Shown here in pieces: positions 50,701-63,623 of a DNA stretch of 64,000 nt (positions within the stretch are counted from its first letter, which is position 1; each line of letters begins with the position of its first letter). Below the pieces are notes generated by a model. The model was not told the DNA's origin. It did not search any database and saw nothing but the letters and a program-made list of their open reading frames with translations. Made by a program: the position numbers and the translations under genes. Location of the stretch: positions 13,100,888 through 13,164,887 of the forward strand of contig CM051005.1 of the NCBI GenBank assembly GCA_027704905.1, in the 5' to 3' direction. The DNA is from Muraenolepis orangiensis (taxonomy: Eukaryota > Chordata > Actinopteri > Gadiformes > Muraenolepididae).

Positions 50701-53309
50701 GTTTGGGCGCAAGCAGAAGGGAGGGGACTGGATCCAGCGAGCATGTGGTAGGGTGGCTGGATGTGACAAGGTGAAGAACATCATCTGTGAAGAGTTGAAA
50801 AAAACAGGTAAGGGAGGGATGTAGGAGGGTGGGGGGGAAGACATGGGTGGTTGGTGCGAAGAGCAATCCGGGGATTCAGGGAAGGAGGATCGGATATTGT
50901 TGGCAAAATCGTCTGGGAGCAGGGAGGAGGTGGGTGGAGGGGGTGGGGGATGGAGGAAAAAGTTTCAAACCGTTTTTTAGGGTTTTGAATTTTGGAACAG
51001 TAAGAGGCAACTGTAAGAGACGAGAAGTTGAACTTGTTACATATGGCAAATAAAGAATCTTGAAAAGCCGAAGAACATGTGTTTTTCCAAATAAACTCAT
51101 ATCATTATCTATATTTACTACTATCTACTACTACACTTGATGTTTCCTTTAAAAGTAATATAAAAAGGTCATGCTATGTTATCCTTTACTCCCCCTCGCT
51201 CTCTCTCCAGTGATTTGCCAACCAGAAGGCGTCTCTGTCACCGTCCACTGTGGAAATAATTCAGCGGTGCTCTGCTGGACCCCCAAGGGGGGTGCAGTGG
51301 GCTACTCAGCCTCTGCCGAGACCGAGGGGGGCGACACGCTGTTCTGTAGCAGCAGCTCACAGCCGACCTGCACCATCGACGGTCTCCAGTGTGGGGCGCA
51401 GTACAACTTCTCCGTACAGGCCTCGGATGGGACATGCAACAGCTTCTCCAGTGATCCGGTGTTGGCGGGAGGAGGTACCGCAGAGTTGTTCATTCATATA
51501 GCATAAAATATATCAATTATTATTACTATTATTATTAATTTAAACAATAAATTGTGTAATGTTAAAATGCTCTGGAGTATATTGGGGAGCAGCGTAGTCT
51601 AGTGGCTAGAACAAGCTCTGGGTTCCATCCTGAATGTCTACCTGTACGGTGTAGAGAGCACCCCCCCCTTACGCCCCGCCTGCGCATTTAGGATATCAAA
51701 ACATATATGTATGGAGCGTTACTTGTTGTATGAACAGACATAGTCCATATACGTACATAGTCATCTAACAATGCTGTCTGTCCATATACATTGTCATCTA
51801 ACTTTGCTGTCTGTCTGTCTGTCTGTCCCAGCTCCCTGTCCCACCGAAAATGTTCAGGTTCAGCCATTGCCCATGCAAAGCGAAGTGCAGCAATTGCATT
51901 TTGACTGGTCCCAGGTTGCCTGTCCAGATGTCCAGTACCTGCTGAAGTTGACTGGCAGCCTGTTAGGGGACAGCCAGGCACAGTTTGATCTCTCTTCCTA
52001 TTGGACAAACTCAACCTATTTTGAAATGCCCCTCCCATGTGGTTCATCCTACCTTGCTACAGTGCAGGGCAGAGGACCCGGTGGCACCAGTGCACCATCT
52101 GAGGCTTTAAATGGAACTACCGGTAAACTACTTTCCCCATATGTGCCTTTGCCTAGACATGATTAAAAAAATTAAATAAAACACAAATAAGAATAACGGT
52201 TGAGCCATAGTATACCAAAACGTACAAGACAAAACGGCAGGGTTTGATTTGAGCTGTAATGTATTAAGTCATGAATGCACTTGGTTCGAGAGTATGCTTT
52301 TTTTTTTATTATCCATCCAAAATACACCATCACACGAAGGCACCGACTTACGTGTTGCCTCCTCCTTCTAGCTCCATGTTCGCCCACAAACGTGACGTTC
52401 ACGGGCATCACGGCCTCGGCCGTCCTCTCGTGGGACGCCTCCGTGTTCGCCACCTCTTACACTGTGTACGACAATCGGACGTCGCCCCCCAGCGAGGTGT
52501 GCAACGTCACTGCGCTCACCTGCAGTCTGACCGGCGTCCCCCATGGCAGCGTCCTCGTCACCGCCAGCAACGCAGCGGGCGAAAGTGATTACGCACATGC
52601 CCAAACTGGTAGGTGTTGCCTTGTTGTGTGTTTGTGTTTTGTTTTTGAACCGACACATTTAGTTTTTAACCATTTTCAGTAATTGTTCCCATTATTATTC
52701 TAATCTGATATTAAATAATATATGAATGGTTACATACACTTCATCTTTAAATATAAACGTACAGGGAGTGTAGAACTGTCTATGGTCCTCGACATTGTAT
52801 AAACATAACGGCTGCTTTTTTCTTTTTGTTACAGTGACATCTGCACGTAGAAGGAGAGAACTCGGAGAACATGTAAATGGTAAGGGTTTTTTTTATTTTC
52901 TGAAGATTTTACACAACATGCATTGTCCATTCATATCTTAAAAGTCATGTGACTTCAATGTTGTTTTTTGTTCTTCGTGTATTGCTTTGAGCCAAATGCA
53001 AGTCGCAGGACGAGACCTCTTGAAACCTCTTGTCCCGTGTCCCCAACAGCAGACCTGTCCGTCCCCGTAGTGTCGGTCCCCGCGAGAAGGTCTTCGGGGC
53101 TTGTGATCGAATGGTCTCGGGTGGAAGGCGCAGACTTTTACAGCCTGGTAATCAGCCAGCAGAACAGCACTCGGAGCGTGCGTGTGGACGGAGAGAGCAC
53201 CGTCCTCACTGGCCTCAGCCCAGACTCTACCTACTGCGTGTCAGTGCGTGCCGAGAGCTCCAGCACCGTGGGGCCGTACTCGAAGCCCCGGTGTGTTAAA
53301 ACAACATAG
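4787..53309 (+). CDS. fndc7: Giant fndc7-like secreted FN3-repeat protein (whole gene)
   Basis: I read 112 exons: two signal-peptide exons, 18 diverged FN3 exons, 84 array exons (one broken by Ns), six more FN3 exons, a 15-codon linker exon and a terminal FN3 exon ending in TAG at 53307-53309. All FN3 exons have splice phase 1-1, so one exon equals one domain. The assembled total is about 9,540 residues and 109 FN3 domains, if the gapped exon is counted as full length. The recurrent pattern (PC near the start, W in strand C, L-x-CG-x-x-Y, then V-x-A and a late C) and the adjacent prpf38b gene point to the FNDC7 family, which as I recall has far fewer domains in mammals. No transmembrane segment or GPI signal is visible at the C-terminus, so it is probably secreted. 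Function is unknown. Family call is strong; full transcription of every exon is inferred. Confidence 0.85.
5048..5973 (+). other. Intron 2 with TA-rich microsatellites
   Basis: Contains (TA)n runs at about 5167-5231 and 5708-5751 and no recognisable coding sequence. Confidence 0.7.
5974..7156 (+). CDS. fndc7: fndc7-like exons 3-5: FN3 domains 1-3, Cys-poor type
   Basis: Exons are 5974-6228 (85 codons), 6414-6695 (94 codons) and 6887-7156 (90 codons), each with AG acceptor and GT donor in phase 1. Each translates to an FN3-like sandwich with a strand-B/C tryptophan (VVWGQYPGA, FKWSPVAGADGY, VTWDPVNKVLQY), a central L-x-P/A-x-T-x-Y motif and a late Tyr or Val. They lack the PC...C...CG cysteine pattern of later domains. 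Only the terminal domain at 53050 also resembles this classic form, so the protein is capped at both ends by standard FN3 modules. Confidence 0.85.
6349..6372. repeat. (TG)n microsatellite in intron 3
   Basis: About 12 TG units lie roughly 40 bases before the exon 4 acceptor. Confidence 0.85.
7336..15232 (+). CDS. fndc7: fndc7-like exons 6-20: FN3 domains 4-18, Cys-rich type
   Basis: Fifteen diverged exons, all phase 1-1: 7336-7596, 8507-8764, 9343-9603, 10115-10378, 10599-10859, 11033-11296, 11416-11679, 11825-12085, 12459-12719, 12850-13110, 13236-13514, 13762-14016, 14265-14525, 14621-14881 and 14972-15232. From the second on, nearly all begin with a [VAGS]-[PL]-C motif. They then show a Cys about ten residues later, a W, a Cys pair around the middle, L-x-CG-x-x-Y, and a last Cys before the donor, suggesting three conserved disulfides per domain. 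Exceptions are visible: exon 20 has Tyr in place of the second Cys (NLDYGM). N-x-S/T sequons are frequent. These exons are clearly different from each other, in contrast to the array that follows, so they represent the older part of the gene. Confidence 0.9.
7691..7889. repeat. 21-bp minisatellite in intron 6
   Basis: Nine copies of TAGTTTCAGTTGAGCTACGTC, two of them lengthened by an extra TAGT. They are nearly identical, suggesting recent expansion. Non-coding. Confidence 0.9.
8886..9180 (-). mobile_element. 3' fragment of an L2-type LINE (intron 7)
   Basis: Begins with 'cattacattacagtcatttagcagacgcttttatccaaagcgacttaca' type sequence, a tail shared by many teleost LINE/SINE families. It continues with 'gagaacaactcgtcaccagaagtc', which recurs almost identically at 48360-48385 in the longer element. 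It is therefore a 5'-truncated copy of the same family, in minus orientation. Confidence 0.75.
15233..15590 (+). other. Intron before the exon array
   Basis: A 358-base intron, unlike the 113-114-base introns inside the array. Its last 40 bases ('atacaattatttatccttctctgaatccctag') already resemble the array intron 3' end, so the amplified unit included this acceptor region. Confidence 0.75.
15591..15851 (+). CDS. fndc7: Array unit 1: diverged 5' edge FN3 exon
   Basis: First copy of the array. It differs from the consensus by several residues (CMALAV, TYMAV, EKYSVQVTGTNGNWTS, IHTG). The sixth cysteine is replaced by Trp (NWTS for NCTS), leaving an odd number of Cys, although the sequon itself is retained. 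Its divergence fits an array edge that exchanges less with interior copies. Confidence 0.85.
46668..46712. other. Assembly gap (45 N) inside array exon 84
   Basis: The sequence stops inside the array intron ('ttccctg') and resumes inside an exon at 'atacactgtccatgtt'. By comparison with other units, at least 196 bases (9 of intron, 187 of exon) must be missing, so the 45-N length is not a real measurement. More units may be hidden. Confidence 0.95.
46713..46786 (+). CDS. fndc7: Array unit 84: 3' part of a diverged edge FN3 exon
   Basis: Only the last 74 nt are visible, translating YTVHVKAKNGNCTSLPSNGS-VIHMG. It shares the AKNGN and SNGSVIH forms with unit 1 and keeps the NCTS and NGS sequons and the GT donor. 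The intron that follows is no longer array-like. Confidence 0.8.
46978..52608 (+). CDS. fndc7: fndc7-like post-array FN3 exons (six domains)
   Basis: Exons at 46978-47241, 47375-47644, 47851-48111, 51211-51474, 51832-52122 and 52372-52608, all phase 1-1 with consensus splice sites. The first four keep the Cys-rich FNDC7 pattern (APCQPQ, ALCSLS, EPCPPR, VICQPE starts; L-x-CG or ARC mid motif; late C). The fifth (97 codons) is longer with an insertion around its middle. The sixth (79 codons) is shorter and has only the early PC and a CNVT...TCS pair. Mutual divergence is high, so the amplification did not spread into these exons. The intron between the third and fourth is stretched to 3.1 kb by a LINE carrying an LTR insertion. 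Confidence 0.88.
48270..51035 (-). mobile_element. L2-type LINE, degenerate, minus strand, split by an LTR element
   Basis: Read on the minus strand, 50866-49981 encodes reverse-transcriptase blocks in order: NYRSVSVLPFLSKTLERAV, LLDPHQSSFKVGHSTETALL, GVPQGSVLGPLLF and YHCYADDTQL. After the inserted LTR, 49004-48486 gives the C-terminal part with LHWLPVAA, LVLAYRAVKG and GSSLAPKWLN. The 3' tail at about 48270-48330 matches the fragment at 8886. Frame shifts and the missing N-terminal part make it inactive. At 51036-51066 a short + strand segment 'catatggcaaataaagaatcttgaa' resembles the tail of the LINE at 3690, which suggests this copy landed beside an older LINE remnant. Confidence 0.8.
49094..49910. 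mobile_element. Solo LTR-like insertion (817 bp) inside the LINE
   Basis: Begins TGTTACG and ends CATAACA, i.e. TG...CA termini with short inverted ends. It is flanked on both sides by the identical 5-bp sequence CATGT (49089-49093 and 49911-49915), the size of target duplication made by LTR retrotransposons. The LINE reading resumes on either side. No internal gag or pol is visible, so a solo LTR is the best reading. Small open frames inside are not considered genes. Confidence 0.65.
51584..51700 (+). mobile_element. tRNA-derived SINE fragment
   Basis: The segment holds 'tagtctagtgg' (RNA polymerase III A-box-like) and 'gggttccatcc' (B-box-like) at tRNA spacing, as in the heads of teleost SINEs. 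It lies in the intron before exon 51832. Only the head region is convincing. Confidence 0.45.
52835..52879 (+). CDS. fndc7: fndc7-like 15-codon linker exon with RRRR motif
   Basis: A 45-nt phase 1-1 exon after 'ttttgttacag' and before 'gtaagg', encoding VTSARRRRELGEHVN. It sits between the last two FN3 domains. R-R-R-R followed by E-L satisfies the R-x-K/R-R consensus for furin-type proprotein convertases in the secretory pathway. It is the only non-FN3 exon besides the signal-peptide exons. Processing is inferred from the motif alone. Confidence 0.7.
53050..53309 (+). CDS. fndc7: fndc7-like terminal FN3 exon
   Basis: After a 'gtccccaacag' acceptor, the exon encodes ADLSVPVVSVPARRS...VIEWSRVEGADFYSLVIS and ends CVKTT with a stop at 53307-53309. 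It is a classic FN3 fold pattern (W in strand C, TGLSPDSTYCVSVRA). There is no hydrophobic tail. An AATAAA at 53543-53548 is a candidate polyadenylation signal about 235 bases downstream. Confidence 0.85.
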
Positions 53310-54521
53310 ACCCATCAGGCTGCTATAACAGGGGCTCTGTCGCTAGAGCAATAACTCTCACTGGAAGACACTGCAGAATGTTGAACGTTGGGCAGAACAG
53401 TAATAGCTGCGATTGTAGAACTGTACTGTATCTGTGATTCCCAATCAGTAGTAGTCTAGGCTGTACTTTTACGTTATCTATCTATTCGTTTAGCGGACAT
53501 GTCCAAGGGTAAACACAGCAAATCATGTTCAAGCACAATCACAATAAAAAAAAAACCCTGTATGTTACAGCAAACATTTTGACTGGGAGTCAAACACATT
53601 AACCACTGTTACTCTATTTGTGTATACACAGAACAATTTCAAACAGTGTTCAGAAACGACAGTGGGGAATTTGCTAATATTTGTTAATTTATTGATCAGA
53701 AAGAAAACAATATTCAACCGAGGCATATTCTAAAACAAATGTTCTCACATGCTGCAGCATTGCTGCTATTTGCCCATTAGCCACACAGCTTGATGTTATA
53801 GTACTCAAAAATGGTTGGGAATCACTGATGTAGCCAACCGAAATACGCGAAAAGGTTATACATTACTTTGTACTATAAAGCACTATTGGGCAAGAGGTAA
53901 AAAATGAATAATAACTTTGTTTTTGTTAATCTCTTGTCAAATATGTATTAGAAGTCTTTGTATCAGTGTTTCCCAATTTTTTTTGTCACATTTGACATTA
54001 TTTATCAGGTTTCAGAGAATATTCTCAAAGGTATAATAAAACTACAAAACAAATGTGTTTGTAGGCATTGATCTTTCAAATGGTGTATTTTACCGGGAGG
54101 TCTTCACCGTTTTATTCCACTTACATGAGCACAAAGGTAGAGCAGGCATATTCAGTAAAAGTATTTTATTAGAAAACAAAATGCATCAGAGCAATTACCC
54201 AAACAGCATAAATCAGGGGTAGACGCGTGGTACGACTCCTTCTTTGGGTTGCTCTACGGGACAAAACTTTCTCAGACCCATTATGTACAATGCCATGTCA
54301 GGAGAAACATCATAGAAAATTAAAATTACTTTCCAAATATCAGACTAACTGTGATCTAAAAGTGAAAAAAAAAGGCTGAAAATTAACAAAACAAATACAA
54401 CAAATAGGCCAAACGGGGCCATGTCATGTCTCTCGTGCCAACAATTATTCTGTGGGGCAGAGATTAAAAGACTAGAACAATCAAGAACAAAATAAAAAAG
54501 GACTTGAATTGCAATATTGCT
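53310..54521. other. Tail-to-tail 3' UTR region of fndc7-like and prpf38b
   Basis: No coding sequence. It should hold the two 3' UTRs: AATAAA on the + strand at 53543-53548, and on the minus strand at 54165-54170 (seen as TTTATT on +). The latter is about 350 bases past the prpf38b stop. Confidence 0.5.
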
Positions 54522-57500
54522 TTAAGAGGACATCTTGTCATTGCTGTGGCTCCTTTTACGGTCTCCGTGTTTACCGTGGTCATTGTTGGACTCTCTGTGC
54601 CGATGGCTCTTCTCTTTGCTCCGGCTCCGCTTATGAGAGCGCTGCTCTCCCTCCCTCTCCCGCTCTCGGCTGTGCTCTCTCTTCCTGCTCTTCTCCTCCC
54701 CACCACCACCCTCTGTCCGGCTGCCTTTGTGCCGCTTCTCCTTGCTCCTGCTCTTGCTGGCCAGCTTGGTCTTCTTCTCCTCCCGGTGCCTGTCCCGGTC
54801 CTCCTTGTGTCGCCTTTCGTCTGCCTCGCCCCGGCTCTTCTTGTCCCTGGACCTCTCCCCGTCTCCGCCCCGCTCTTTGTGGTGCTCCCGGTCCTTCTTC
54901 TTGCTCCGGTCGTTCTCCGGGCCCCCGTCCCTCTCCTTGTCCCGCCGCTCAACCCGCTTCTCCCGGCTGACGCTGGGGCTCCTCCGCCGCTCGCGGTTAC
55001 GGTCTGCGCTGCGGGACTTGCGTCTCTCCCTGTCGCTGCCGGCGGCGCCGGCGCCGCCACCACCACCACCAACACCTCCTCCTCCTCCTCGTTCCCTGTC
55101 TCTATCCCTATCTCTGTCCCCTCTCCCATCCTTCTCTTTCCTCTGGCGGTCTCGCTCCCGCTCCAGCTCTCGGTCAAAGCTGGGACCGTGGCGCTCACGC
55201 TCGCCATGGCGGCTGGGTGACCGCGACTGCTTTGGGGACCGCCGTGGGCTCGGCGTTCTCCTGGGGCTCCTGTGGCGACATGTTAAGGACACGTTATTAC
55301 AGCAAGCCATTGAAAAAGAAGATTATTCAAGGTCTACAGCCAGGAAAGCCTGACGTGAGACCTCCTCCCCCCACCACTGGCCTTGCGGGTTCCTCGGGCG
55401 CCGGCTCCTCTTCCTGGGGCTCCTTTGGAACGATCTTCCGCGGCCGAGCCTTCATCTGCTGGTCGATCATCTTCTGCACGGGCACCGGGATGCGAGGGAA
55501 GAGTGTGGAGAACCATTCCAGCTTGGTGAGGAAGGAGCGCAGCATCTCACCGACGGACATCATGCAGCCTCCTCCGGCCTTGACGTCTAGCTCCTGGACG
55601 GAGAGAGAGGGGAGGAGTTGGGCAGAACACGGTTAGAGCTTGGGGGGGCCACAGCACGGTTGTGCATATCTCTTGGATGTCATGATGGGCTTGCTTTAGA
55701 GCGAAAATATTTTGTGATGACCAAATACTGAAACTTCACCTCTGTTCATCTAGCTTAGGCTCTCAAATATCAGTCAAATGTGTCTGATTTGAATTGAAAA
55801 TGGAAATATGTCCGCTAAAATCTTTGTTTCTTTAAAGTAACTGAGTGGCATTCTCCTAATGTCTGGATTTACAAAGTGAGCGGAACCATTCAACCTAAAA
55901 TGGGTTTTATTGAATGCCAGGGCTTCTTCCCATTCATCTCTACAGCGCACAACGTGATTCCACCATCCAGCCTTCTCATTCCGTTGTCTGCTGCTCTCGC
56001 CCACAGTGTAAATACAGACTGGAGTATGTAAGCAAGTGCACACCAGTCGAACTGAAATCAACTTCATATGGTAGAGAACAGCCGCTTTGCACTCACACAC
56101 GCAAACCAACAGTGCTGAGAAACATTATCCAATTCACCTGCTGCGCAATGGGCATCTAAAGAAAAGAACAGGGGAATTAACCGATTTGGTAGGATGTCAT
56201 TTGAGCAGTTCATATATATTGCATTAGTACACCATAATAGGCCTGGTTGCACATCCCACGAGTCAAATCCGGATTTTAAATCAAATTATTAAATAAACTG
56301 AATGCGCTGAATAGATACGCATCCGTCTGCATTTATGCCGTTTTTTTGGTTTTCAATTGTGCAACAAGTCCTGATAGCACGTCATCAAAAAGAGAGGACA
56401 TGCTTTCAGATCACATTGGACTACAAGATGTTCCGTTTCATTCATACTCACCCCCATTAAACCAGCAATGGGCAAATTTAACTATGCAACTTTACAGACT
56501 GGAGGAGAATTTAGCCAAATGAAGACAAAGGTGAGAGTCAGCTATGAGCATCACAATGAGGAAAAGAACAGGGTTTTAAACATCTGCCGTGCCAATGTCG
56601 TGTCATACATGAAGAGAAAGGTTGCTAAGAGAGATAGAAACATTAAATCATTACCCGTTGCGACATACCTCCTCATCATCCAGGAAGCCATCATACCAGT
56701 CCACCAAGTCGGGAGGGGGTTGAGTGTATCTGTTTAATAATAAATAAATAAATAAAACATGTTTGACGAGGACGCCATAAGGTTCCGCTTTAACTAAACA
56801 CCAGTAAGACTATATATTAGTAACATAAAAAATATATATAGTATACCTTATGTACATGAAGCCAAGTGCTCTGATGTAGGGAGAGTCTGTGTGAGTTATC
56901 AGACCCATCACTTGTTTGCGAGTCATCTTAAGAGTAAATAATTTGTACAGCAGACAGAACGCAGTGGACACAATACCACCAGTTCCAACTCCACGGACCT
57001 GAAAATGAAATGCGCACTTGTTAGTTCTTTGACTTGTATAAAGTCAATCACACTAAATGGGGAAAAAAACGGTCTTACAACCCAACTCTACTCATAGCAC
57101 ATAACGTCAAGTAACAGTTCCCCTGTCAGTGCGATATAATGTGACCCGCCATTCACGGACTAACGAGAAGGCATTCAAGTTGGTAACTTAAAAACAACGT
57201 ACTTCCAACTTACCCCTCCGCACATCCCAGTTTGACCCGCAGTCTTCCTGCTCCCTTTTTCCCATGGCTCGACGTGATTCACCTGTAGAGAGCCAACATT
57301 GGTCAGAGAAGTACCGCAAACAAAGTACGGGTCGTTCAAGCTGCACCACACTTACCCTTTACAACCAACCCCCCAACCGTCCACAACAACTGGACTACCT
57401 GCACTAATCTACACACTTTAAACCTCAAGTACACTTTAGAATGAGTCAGTTACGGTTTATATTCATTCATATGCATTCTGCAATTATACACATTTGTGTA

Positions 57501-58094
57501 ATTATTTTGTGTTTTTTTGTAAATGTCTTTTGTACTTTTGAACACATGGCTATAACATGTCCCTGTACATTGTTCCTTATACATGTGACCAATAAACCAC
57601 ATCGGAATCCGGTGAGGCCGATATGCACACATATGCCAATTCAAACACACGATTACAAAACGCAATACATGTGCCCTATAACAATGACGACCAACCGCTG
57701 GCTTTAAAAATCAAGGTTACAATTAAAGAGCCAAACTGTTCGTAGTGTACTTTTGAACGAGTTAAGCCGACGAAGACGACTAACTCCACCACACGGAAGT
57801 GTGTTGTAACGTTAGCATCTGTGTCGCTAGCGTTTGTCTAGCATTAGCCACACGATTAGCGCGTTAGCATTAGGCGGTGTGCGTTTCGGTTACCTTAAAG
57901 TAGATTTCGTCCACGACCTCGTGGTACGTTTTTAGTTCGTAAAGTTGGACTTTAAAATACGGCGAGGACAGCACGTTTGTGAGAATCATGGGGTTGAGGT
58001 TCATGGTCTTTTCGTTGCCCCATAGGGGCAATACGTTGCCGTGTTTCCCAGGCGCAGGCTTGTTGATGGCCTGTTGAGTCCCGACGTTAGCCAT
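54522..58094 (-). CDS. prpf38b: Pre-mRNA-splicing factor 38B
   Basis: Six exons on the minus strand: 58094-57894, 57282-57214, 56998-56847, 56729-56669, 55593-55355 and 55269-54522, totalling 1,470 nt (489 residues). The N-terminal half matches the PRP38 domain of PRPF38B: GNVLPLWGNEKTMNLNPMI, YFKVQLYELKTYHEVVDEIY, HVEPWEKGSRKT, then TGGIVSTAFCLLYKLFTLK and SPYIRALGFMYIRYTQPP, then EMLRSFLTKLEWFSTLFPRI. The last exon is an RS/RD/ER-rich tail typical of spliceosomal cofactors, ending HSNDKMSS. Family members act in the nucleus in the spliceosome. The exon 5 donor is assigned to AC|gtcagg because only that GT gives the phase needed for the RS frame; it is a weaker donor than a nearby out-of-phase one. 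A glycine/alanine run (GGGGGVGGGGGG) interrupts the RS tail. Confidence 0.92.
55594..56668 (-). other. prpf38b intron 4
   Basis: A 1.1-kb intron. Small open frames on both strands (for example 55774-56109 minus) have no recognisable protein content. Confidence 0.8.
57283..57893 (-). other. prpf38b intron 1
   Basis: A 0.6-kb intron next to the CpG-bearing 5' end. No other feature recognised. Confidence 0.75.
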
Positions 58095-58313
58095 GGTGGT
58101 GGCCGAATCCCACGCCGCTATGTTCGTCTCGGATTACAATCCCATCAAAACTAACGTTTCGATGTTTGATCTCGAATGGCCTCCGCAAAACGGACAGCCA
58201 GAAAAGTATATGTGTTTAAAGTAAACGGCGGGAATGGCGCGATGGCGCTAAGTGCTGCAATGAAAAGCCGACCGTCAACAAGAGCACTGCAGTGGACGTC
58301 GCTGAACGTAACG

Positions 58314-58321
58314 TGACGTCA
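58314..58321. promoter_or_regulatory. Palindromic CRE (TGACGTCA) upstream of prpf38b
   Basis: A perfect 8-bp cAMP-response/ATF element about 220 bases upstream of the prpf38b start codon, in a CpG-containing stretch (57.7-58.35 kb) that looks like a TATA-less housekeeping promoter. Binding by CREB/ATF factors is inferred from the motif. Confidence 0.5.
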
Positions 58322-58349
58322 TCCGCACGTCGTCACTACGGTAACCGCC

Positions 58350-60358
58350 CACTTGAGATATTCAGCACGTTTTTTTGTTCTGTTATTTCTCAATAAATAA
58401 ATAAATAAAAACAATGAGGTCCACAAATACAAAACTTAATTGAACACGTATTATCAAATACACGGTAGAATATTATGTGACGGGATGTTGTAATTAGGGG
58501 TTGTACGCCTAATTTCCTGTTCTTGTGGTCACAGTTTACTTCATTTTTCTTTTTGTATTGTTTATACTATAGTATTATAATACTACAATGTTGTTTATAA
58601 TATAGTATTGTTAATATTATTGTTGTAGAAATTCAGAAAGTAAATGAACATTCCAATGAATGTACATTCCATCCATTGTACAAAAATAAAGAATTTACTT
58701 GAATCTTGAGTTGTTATTTTGAATTACAAATATCGCCACACAAATTGTGTGCTTAACAATATACACAGAAACAGTTTATATTTAAGTAAAACAATGTGTA
58801 GTTATACATGTTGGAAAGCTTACTTTGCAATACAACTCTTTCTGATTTCCATATACCATAACCATATGATAGAGCAACATAGCAACATACTATACTTCTA
58901 TATAGCCTTTTATCATTCATAGGAAAGTGTAAAAAAGTACCGTAAAATACTTTCAGAGTATTTAGTGTGGGTCAAAAACGAATAAACATCATAGAAGGTT
59001 GCCATATAAAAAGCATTTTTTATTATCTGTATTGTGATTGTGGCCAACTGTCCTTGGTCAGATACACAATATGCAATATTATGCCTGGACACCCTTTCAC
59101 CAACAATTCAACTGTAGGTAAGGCAAACAACTGTGCATTTTCTAACTACCATTACTTCTAAAATAAAAAATTGCATTTAAGGTCCAATACCAACTCCCTA
59201 TGCATTATACCATAAGGAATAACATAACATTATGTTCAGGCTGTGGTAGGGACTGTTCTAGACTGACCTGGGTCTATAATCCTCCACTGAAACCAAGACA
59301 AAAGTAGGCTGTTGACATGATTAGAATATTCAGAACAAAAAGTGTATGTGCATCCTAATGTGGAAAGCACTGCTTTCATTGGCTAAAGACCAAACACATG
59401 TACATTTAGTCTCTGCTATAGTGGCAAGGTCAAAATGAAAGCACATCCTACGTGTTTGATTCTTACACATGAGACAAACAAATGGCACATTTCATAAATA
59501 TATGCACATCTATTTTTGAAATTGGATAGATATATATATAATTAAAAAATATATATATTCTCAGGATTTAGGAAAAGTAGTAAAAGTAGTAAAATAGACA
59601 TACATGCACAATGAATAACCATTCTAGCGGAAAAGACAGAGGCTTGAAGGCCACAGTAGGAAAGTCCAGCCTTCACGTCAACGGATCCTCACCTCTCTGA
59701 GATACTGCAAATCAGCATTTTATTTTATGTGTCAGTGTGATTACTGAGATCACTCACACACAGGAAAGTGCAGCTGCTTCCTAAATCTTGGTTCTTCTTC
59801 CCCTGTTTCGGTAGGACCAGAGATCATGTAAGTAACTCAGTTTAAGGTTCTTAGGAAAAATGAAACCAGCATTTTTTCCAACCCATTGTCAGTTACAAAC
59901 AGTAGAAGAAGAAAAAGCTCCCAAAACAACCATTTAACATACCAACATGTACATATAGCCCGCGTCTCGTTGGGCTTTCAAACACCAAGAAAGAACCGAC
60001 TACATTGTTTACAAACCCTTTATAGCTTGATCTTATTATTCACTGTATAATAAGATTCACTTCCACACTTCTGCACAGCGATAGACAGAAGTGGAAAATT
60101 GCAACAACAAAAAAACCCTTTTAATCTCAGTTAGCAGCGAGAGAGACCTAGACATGTGACCTTCATTTTCACTTTCTGAACACTAGGGAGCTCCCCTCCT
60201 CCAGATCCGAGTGAAAGTATATATATATATTTATATTTTTTTACTCCCTCTGAATGTAAGACTAGAATGGGATCTTCCTCCACCCCAGTCCTTCTCGGTC
60301 ATCTGCTACTGCTAATGCAGCAGGCCCCATCTGACCTACACATGTTTTTTCCAGAGAC
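58350..60358 (-). other. Intergenic region and eeig2 3' UTR
   Basis: AT-rich, no gene recognised. The part next to 60358 should be the eeig2 3' UTR. A minus-strand AATAAA at 59719-59724 (TTTATT on +) is a candidate polyadenylation signal about 635 bases after the stop. Confidence 0.4.

Positions 60359-63623
<3,265 letters not shown>

Noticed and set aside
54504..55353. Long + strand open frames over the prpf38b last exon (Leu/Pro/Ser rich)
   Set aside because: They are the complement of GC-rich RS-domain codons; the minus strand carries the conserved protein.
55774..56109. 111-codon minus-strand frame
   Set aside because: It lies wholly in a prpf38b intron and has no recognisable sequence.
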